DNA of 11,487 nucleotides from positions 1 to 11,487 of the forward strand of contig DATCLA010000008.1 of the NCBI GenBank assembly GCA_036564195.1, in the 5' to 3' direction. Positions 7,412 to 11,487 of this stretch are shown here, one piece after another (positions within the stretch are counted from its first letter, which is position 1; each line of letters starts with the position of its first letter). Source of the stretch: DATCLA01 sp036564195. Lineage in GTDB: Bacteria > Bacillota > UBA4882 > UBA8346. The notes beneath the pieces are model-generated. The model ran no database searches. It worked only from the letters and a program-made list of their open reading frames with translations, and had not been told where the DNA came from. The position numbers and the translations under genes are program-made.

Positions 7412-7597
7412 ATGGGCGAACAAATTACCCCGGATGATATCGGTACCGAAGTAGGCGTCAGGGCGGATCTCCGGCGCGGTATCCCCAAGCCACGGGAGAT
7501 TAAGTCTCAGAAGGGTCAACTGGAAAAAGGGGCCGGTCATGGGGAGAACAAGGCGGTAAAGTTGAAGATGATTGATAAGGTACGGGGAGAGGATTGA
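7412..7597 (+). CDS. Small hypothetical protein, 61 residues, charged
   Basis: A short reading frame starts at ATG 7412 behind a well-spaced GGAGGTG (7400-7406) and stops at 7595-7597, six bases before its own terminator. The product is hydrophilic, rich in Lys, Glu, Gly and Arg, with no membrane segment, signal peptide or cysteine. The first half (GEQITPDDIGTEVGVRADLR) looks possibly ordered; the rest has PKPREIKSQKG and is likely flexible. The in-frame TTG at 7409 is too close to the ribosome binding site to be the start. I do not recognise a family. Support for a real gene is the start signal, the terminator and isolation between two other terminators; there is no homology evidence. It could bind nucleic acid or a partner protein, but nothing here shows that. 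Confidence 0.65.
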   Translation: MGEQITPDDIGTEVGVRADLRRGIPKPREIKSQKGQLEKGAGHGENKAVKLKMIDKVRGED

Positions 7598-7602
7598 AGA
7601 TG

Positions 7603-7645
7603 AACCGCGTTCCGAACGGGTGCCAAGCCGGGGACGCGGTTTTTA
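7603..7645 (+). terminator. Terminator after the 61-residue gene
   Basis: AACCGCGT (7603-7610) pairs perfectly with ACGCGGTT (7634-7641) and is followed by TTTA. The 23-base loop contains further CCG/CGG pairing possibilities. It begins six bases after the stop codon of the small gene. Confidence 0.7.
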
Positions 7646-7815
7646 GTGGTTCCAGTTTATTGTGAGGCAGAAAACAGGTAATTTGAAAACCGATGACGAA
7701 ATTACTAAATTCAGGTATGAGAAATATCAATGCGGAATAAGGTAAAGAAGGTGATCCGCCCGTCCTAGCGTGACTCGGCCAGGCATGCTGTTATCATTTT
7801 AAGGGGGGATTGGTT

Positions 7816-8697
7816 TTGGAATGGTTGCAGGCTCTAAGAAAAGCCCTTAATTATATGGAACAACATCTACTCGAAGACTGTACGGCGGAGGAGATTGCGG
7901 AAACAGTGAATATCTCCCCTTTTTATTTTCAGAAAGGATTTAAAATAATGACAGGCTATTCCATAGGGGAATATATTAGGAACCGCCGTCTTTACTTGGC
8001 TGCCCTTGAGGTGCTTCGCAATGAGGAAAAGATCATCGATCTGGCTTATAAATATGGATATGATACACCGGAGAGTTTCACGAAAGCATTCAGCAGATTT
8101 CATGGTGTTTCACCAATGCAGATTAAAACGCAGCCCCACAAGATCAAAATTTTTCAGCCTTTGCAGATCAGTATCTCCATCAAGGGCGGAGAGATCATGG
8201 ACTTCAGTATTGAAGCGATGGATGGGTTTTCAATCATCGGACTGGAACGGATCTTTCAATATGATAATGCATTTCAGGAAATACCAAAGTTCTGGGGGGA
8301 ATATTGCTATAAGTATCTGAAAAAATGTGATGGGCAATTGGAAAAGTGCCACATCGGGATGTATGGTGTCAGTATCGATGAAGCAATGAACGGAAAAGAG
8401 TTCCGTTATCTGATTGCCGGAGAATATCATCAGGAAATTATTCCGGAAGGGTTTAAAGTAGTAGAGATACCCGCGCTGACCTTTGCCAAATTTCGCTGCG
8501 TCGGGCCGATGCCGGAAGCATTGCAGACGGTGTATACGAGAATTTTCCACGAATGGCTGCCGGGAAATGAAGAGTACGAGATCGCAGTGGGATATAATAT
8601 TGAGATGTATTCCAAGGGTGATATTAACTCCAGAGAATATTTGAGCGAAATCTGGATTCCGGTAAAGAAAAAAGACAGACACCGGAAATTAATTTGA
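7816..8697 (+). CDS. AraC-type transcriptional regulator with GyrI-like ligand-binding domain
   Basis: A 293-residue DNA-binding regulator. The N-terminal AraC domain (about 5-103) has two helix-turn-helix units: CTAEEIAETVNISPFYFQKGFK (first HTH, about 24-43) and EEKIIDLAYKYGYDTPESFTKAF (second HTH, about 72-95), then the typical FHGVSP. The C-terminal part (about 125-288) matches the GyrI-like / AraC effector-binding fold, known in Rob- and BltR-like regulators to bind small, often lipophilic or cationic, molecules. The usual AraC order is reversed here, with DNA binding first, as in other members of this subgroup. I chose TTG 7816, six bases after AAGGGGGGA (7801-7809); TTG 7810 would abut the site. 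No clear promoter is visible upstream. The C45-type hydrolase gene follows after 80 bases with no terminator between, so it is a likely target and possible co-transcript. The effector is unknown. Confidence 0.93.
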   Translation: MEWLQALRKALNYMEQHLLEDCTAEEIAETVNISPFYFQKGFKIMTGYSIGEYIRNRRLYLAALEVLRNEEKIIDLAYKYGYDTPESFTKAFSRFHGVSPMQIKTQPHKIKIFQPLQISISIKGGEIMDFSIEAMDGFSIIGLERIFQYDNAFQEIPKFWGEYCYKYLKKCDGQLEKCHIGMYGVSIDEAMNGKEFRYLIAGEYHQEIIPEGFKVVEIPALTFAKFRCVGPMPEALQTVYTRIFHEWLPGNEEYEIAVGYNIEMYSKGDINSREYLSEIWIPVKKKDRHRKLI

Positions 8698-8753
8698 CAA
8701 ATCAAAGCAGAAAATGACAGGAATAAATCGTTTGGGTGAGATAGAATGAGAGC

Positions 8754-8775
8754 AATCCTAAAGAAAGGAAGGATT
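8754..8775 (+). promoter_or_regulatory. Small inverted repeat overlapping the C45 gene ribosome binding site
   Basis: AATCCT (8754-8759) can pair with AGGATT (8770-8775). The right arm covers the end of the GGAAGGA ribosome binding site of the gene starting at 8778, so the hairpin could limit translation. Six pairs with a ten-base loop is weak and may be chance. Confidence 0.25.
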
Positions 8776-8777
8776 CT

Positions 8778-9887
8778 ATGGAAACACAAACGGTTTTGTA
8801 TTTTGAATTGGAAGGAACTTATGAAGAGATTGGAAGGCAGCTGGGGAAAATTGTTGATCAAACAAGCTTTTTGATGCCGGCTCCTGAATTTTTTACCAAG
8901 GAAGATGTGGCAGCTGCCTTGGGTTTGTATGATAAGTATTGTCCGGGAATTCGTGAAGAGCTGGAGGGGTTTTCCAAGGAGACCGGGACCCCGGTGCAAG
9001 ATATCGCCTATACCTGGATGACTTATCTGATTCCCAGGTGTTCCGGGCTGGTAGTTTTGGGCGGTCAAACAGCGGATGGCCACACAAGGCTGGCCCGAAA
9101 TTATGAATTCAGTGTCGGAGATGAAGATCTTACAGTGGTAAAGACTAAGCCGAAAGGGAAGTATGCCCATATCGGAGGCTCGATCGCCCTATTTGGCAGA
9201 ACAGAAGGGATCAATGAATGCGGGTTGGCTGTCTCCATGTCCTCTTGCGGTATGCCGGTTAGCAATATGCCAGGCATGAGAAAAGCGGAGATCAAAGGGC
9301 TTCACTTCTGGGCAGTCATCCGAAGTCTCCTGGAAAACTGTAAGGATGTGGAGGAAGCGCTCCAAATGGCTCTGACGATGCCGATCGCCTTTAATATCAA
9401 TTTATATCTGGCCGATCCGTTCGGTAATGGGGTTTTATTGGAAACGATGAATGGCAAGATGGTTTATGAACGGATTTCCATGAAAGATGAAAAACAGTAT
9501 CTCTGCGGCACAAATCATATCGCCATCCCTTCCTTTCAATATTTAGAACCGGTTGCGATGCGAAATTCCTTGGTACGCTGGGAGAAAATAAATCAGTTTG
9601 TCAAAGAACACCCCGGTATGGAAGAGAATCAAATCAGAGAGTTCTTTTTGAAAGATTATCCGGAAGGAATGACGTGCCATGACTATGATGACTGGTTTGG
9701 AACGGTGAAGTCGGTGGTAATGGATACGGTCGAACTCCGTTACAGTATCTGCTGGTTTGGGCAGGCAGAAAACGGTTGGGAAGATTATCGCGTTAGCCAG
9801 CCAATGGGAAATAGGAGACAGGAGAAGAAGTTAAACAAAGCAAAAGCAGCCCAAGAATTCTTTGAATTTATTCCGTTACGAGGGTAG
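8778..9887 (+). CDS. C45-type Ntn hydrolase / acyltransferase (linear amide C-N hydrolase)
   Basis: A 369-residue protein resembling the peptidase C45 family (isopenicillin-N acyltransferase and carcinine hydrolase group), whose members cleave or transfer acyl groups on linear amides. The early EGTYEEIGRQLGK block is typical of the pro-segment. The proposed nucleophile is C88 in RCSGLVVLG. Family members self-cleave before this cysteine, which would give an alpha part of 87 residues and a beta part of 282. ADGHTRLARNYEF with R107 and N108 is the conserved follow-up motif of the active site, and GINECGLAVSMSSCG matches the family's G-hN-x-GL-xh block. There is no signal peptide. ATG 8778 has GGAAGGA at 8767-8773. 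The gene lies 80 bases after the AraC/GyrI regulator and ends before a strong terminator. The substrate cannot be read from the sequence; beta-lactam, peptide-like amide or acyl-homoserine-type compounds are all unproven options. Confidence 0.85.
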   Translation: METQTVLYFELEGTYEEIGRQLGKIVDQTSFLMPAPEFFTKEDVAAALGLYDKYCPGIREELEGFSKETGTPVQDIAYTWMTYLIPRCSGLVVLGGQTADGHTRLARNYEFSVGDEDLTVVKTKPKGKYAHIGGSIALFGRTEGINECGLAVSMSSCGMPVSNMPGMRKAEIKGLHFWAVIRSLLENCKDVEEALQMALTMPIAFNINLYLADPFGNGVLLETMNGKMVYERISMKDEKQYLCGTNHIAIPSFQYLEPVAMRNSLVRWEKINQFVKEHPGMEENQIREFFLKDYPEGMTCHDYDDWFGTVKSVVMDTVELRYSICWFGQAENGWEDYRVSQPMGNRRQEKKLNKAKAAQEFFEFIPLRG

Positions 9888-9969
9888 TTTTGCAGGAGTT
9901 CATTAACGAAAATTTGATGCGATTATTCCATTTACAGGTTTATGAAACACTCCCTGCGATCTATTGCGA

Positions 9970-10029
9970 GCCCCTCTCGATTGAAGGATTTTGAACGTTT
10001 CAAGATCGGGAGGGGCGTATTTTTTCTTT
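9970..10029 (+). terminator. Strong terminator after the C45-type gene
   Basis: GCCCCTCTCGAT (9970-9981) pairs with ATCGGGAGGGGC (10005-10016), twelve pairs with one wobble. The stem continues through TGAA/TTCA after a small bulge. GTATTTTTTTCTTTT follows. It ends the AraC-C45 unit about 80 bases after the C45 stop. Confidence 0.87.
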
Positions 10030-10057
10030 TAATACGATAGACAGTTTTACCCTGCCA

Positions 10058-10222
10058 CTACGGTAATTGCGTTGTGAGAAATCCATCCACCGGAGGTTCT
10101 TTAAAATCATCGACTGTGAAAGCAACCTTACCGAGGCTGATTCCGCCGCTGGAAACATGATCGCCGGTGGAAACCTGTAAATAATAAATGCTTCTTCTCT
10201 GAAAAATCCATAGTAAAACCAT
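10058..10222 (-). pseudogene. Protein-like 54-codon minus-strand frame, possible gene remnant
   Basis: On the minus strand an ATG at 10220-10222 opens a frame that stops at 10058-10060. The last 40 residues read like real protein (QVSTGDHVSSGGISLGKVAF, then TVDDFKEPPVDGF), with mostly common codons, while the first 14 do not. No ribosome binding site precedes the ATG. In another minus frame an ATG at 10209-10211 begins MDFSEKKH and could be the original N terminus if one indel occurred near 10180-10190. The plus strand also has an open stretch here, so coding on either strand is unproven. I do not recognise a family. It is the only candidate minus-strand gene in the window that does not lie over a clear plus-strand gene. 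Confidence 0.3.
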
Positions 10223-10443
10223 AGAATTTTAGTAAATTCTAACATTAATAACTACTATTATTTTTAATGAATGGTCATAATTTAAAAACTTATTTGAGTT
10301 CCTGACATCATCATGTTAATACTGCGGCAACCAGCGGTGGTGAGAGAGTTGGTTCAAAGCTCCTTTTGTTGCCCAGATCTCCGTTTAAAACCCGCTATTT
10401 AAGAAATAATACTCATAAATATTGCTTGGTGGGAGGGTAAGCG
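10223..10443 (+). other. Long AT-rich leader before the BON protein gene
   Basis: No gene is visible. The first part is AT-rich. Weak promoter-like words occur (TTGAGT at 10294-10299 and TTAATA at 10316-10321) but the spacing is poor. GGCAAC (10326-10331) can pair with GTTGCC (10368-10373), closing a 36-base loop that contains the imperfect palindrome CCAGCGGTGG. This could be leader structure but matches no riboswitch or T-box signature I know. The ribosome binding site GGGAGGG at 10431-10437 belongs to the following gene. Confidence 0.5.
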
Positions 10444-11343
10444 ATGGTCACCGTATTTTATGAAGAACTTGAGAAAAAACTTAACCGGCGTTTAGTGAAG
10501 GACCCACAGTTGGCTCCTTATGCCTTGAAAGCCAGGGTCTATGAGGATGGTCTAGTTCAGATCCAAGGCATTGTGGATGTCTTGGCAGAAGCACATTTGG
10601 CGGAAGAGATTGTCCGGAAGTATCCGGGGGTGAAAAGGGTGGAGAACGCTATTACGGTTTGTACCGACGGCGAAATCGATGATCAGGATGTAGCTTTTGA
10701 AGTCAGTGAAGAGCTGTTGGACAACCCGGAGGTCCCGGATTCGGTTGGAGTTAAAGTCTGCGGGGGCCAGGTGCAATTGGTGGGGAGCGTTCGAAACCAA
10801 GGAGAGGCTGAGGAAGCCATTGAGACTGCAAGAAAGGCCCGGGGGGTACGGGAAGTCCGCAATCAATTGAAATATATCCACGAGGTGGATGACGCCACTA
10901 TTAGCAACCGGATCCAAGCAGCCTTACTGGAAGAAGGGAATATTGTACCCGGGAGGATCAAGGCTCGAACTCAAGACGGAGTCGTCACCTTGTGGGGTAA
11001 TGCCTCTGAAACGGAGCAGCAACAGGCGGTGGAAATCGCTTGCAAGATCACCGGGGTCCGATCGGTGGTTAGTCATTTTGACTCCAAACCGGTTAAAGTG
11101 GACGACCAGATCGTCACCAAAGCCATGGAACAGATTGCCGCCGATCCCTATCTAAACGAGATGCCGGTCAGCATTGCAGTGGAAGACAGCCAAATCACCT
11201 TGTCTGGAAGTGTGGATACGCTCGAAGCTAAAAACGCGCTCGATCAAGTAATTCATGAAGTGATTATGGACCTGAAACCGGCAGCCTTTAAAGTGAACAA
11301 TCAGGTCCGACTGGTAGATCAGATCGAAGCTGAAAAGCTTTAA
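10444..11343 (+). CDS. Protein of four tandem BON domains, no signal peptide
   Basis: A 299-residue protein made almost entirely of BON repeats, a fold associated with phospholipid or ligand binding and with osmotic-shock proteins such as OsmY. Four units can be aligned by eye at about 5-72, 80-146, 149-215 and 220-292. Each has a central strand (DGLVQIQG, GGQVQLVG, DGVVTLWG, DSQITLSG), a helix with acidic and alanine residues, and a final strand after a GV motif (PGVKRVENAI, RGVREVRNQL, TGVRSVVSHF). The fourth unit lacks the GV turn and ends KPAAFKVNNQV. OsmY-like BON proteins are normally exported, but here the N terminus MVTVFYEELEKKLN has no signal peptide or membrane segment, so a cytoplasmic location is predicted. 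ATG 10444 follows GGGAGGG (10431-10437) at good spacing. No partner gene is adjacent. The fold call is firm; the function is not known. Confidence 0.92.
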   Translation: MVTVFYEELEKKLNRRLVKDPQLAPYALKARVYEDGLVQIQGIVDVLAEAHLAEEIVRKYPGVKRVENAITVCTDGEIDDQDVAFEVSEELLDNPEVPDSVGVKVCGGQVQLVGSVRNQGEAEEAIETARKARGVREVRNQLKYIHEVDDATISNRIQAALLEEGNIVPGRIKARTQDGVVTLWGNASETEQQQAVEIACKITGVRSVVSHFDSKPVKVDDQIVTKAMEQIAADPYLNEMPVSIAVEDSQITLSGSVDTLEAKNALDQVIHEVIMDLKPAAFKVNNQVRLVDQIEAEKL

Positions 11344-11410
11344 AGGGGGTCTATCCCAGATTCTGTGTAAACCCTGAAAACCGGTGCAAAACAGGGCAAA
11401 TTTATTATTG

Positions 11411-11444
11411 GCGGCAACGTTCTAATTCGCTGCCGCTTTCTTTC
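11411..11444 (+). terminator. Probable terminator after the BON protein gene
   Basis: GCGGCA (11411-11416) pairs with TGCCGC (11431-11436), with two more C-G pairs inside after one mismatch, followed by TTTCTTTC. It lies 67 bases after the stop codon. An additional small stem CCCTG/CAGGG (11372-11396) precedes it. The T tract is interrupted, so confidence is moderate. The remaining bases to the window end show nothing recognisable. Confidence 0.5.
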
Positions 11445-11487
11445 AACATAACGCCGGCGGGGATAATTGTCAACGGCGACTTGTTTA

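Noticed and set aside
8430..9170. Minus-strand frame of 246 codons
   Set aside because: It overlaps the ends of two clear plus-strand genes (the AraC/GyrI regulator and the C45-type enzyme) with recognisable motifs; the opposite-strand frame has low-complexity, Ile/Ser/Phe-rich composition and no start signal.
10321..10380. T-box or known riboswitch in the BON gene leader
   Set aside because: The GCGGTGG word resembles part of a T-box antiterminator only superficially; the T-box consensus and a downstream terminator are both missing.

Overview
The window looks like an ordinary chromosomal segment of a low-to-mid GC Firmicute (Bacillota). The evidence is strong AGGAGG-type ribosome binding sites at nearly every gene, several TTG starts, a consensus sigma-A promoter, hairpin-plus-T-run terminators, a lipoprotein with a type II signal peptide, and a tRNA gene with an encoded CCA end. 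I cannot name the genus from the sequence alone. All well-supported genes lie on the + strand.

Layout from left to right. (1) The tail of an AraC-like regulator enters at the left edge, followed by two terminator-like hairpins. (2) An M32 metallocarboxypeptidase gene is followed closely by azlC and azlD, a translationally coupled pair for a branched-chain amino acid exporter. A peptidase that releases amino acids beside an exporter makes sense, but joint function is an inference. (3) A stand-alone tRNA-Ala(GGC) unit has its own consensus promoter and terminator. (4) A gene for a lipoprotein of unknown function carries an EF-hand-like DxDxDG loop. (5) About 480 bases hold a broken or recoded small gene with an in-frame TGA and a -1 shift at an A7 run. 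(6) A complete family GH42 beta-galactosidase gene is followed by a structured 3' region and a terminator. (7) A 61-residue unknown gene has a good ribosome binding site and its own terminator. (8) An AraC-type regulator with a GyrI-like ligand-binding domain sits just upstream of a C45-type Ntn hydrolase or acyltransferase, followed by a strong terminator; this is the best candidate regulator-enzyme pair. (9) A gap of about 550 bases contains a protein-like 54-codon reading frame on the minus strand and a long leader. (10) A cytoplasmic protein made of four tandem BON domains is followed by a probable terminator.

Most of the window is independent short transcription units, not one large pathway. 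I found no CRISPR array, insertion sequence, prophage gene or obvious defence system. The items most worth a second look are the frameshifted small gene, the 61-residue gene, the AraC/C45 pair, the lipoprotein and the signal-less four-BON protein.
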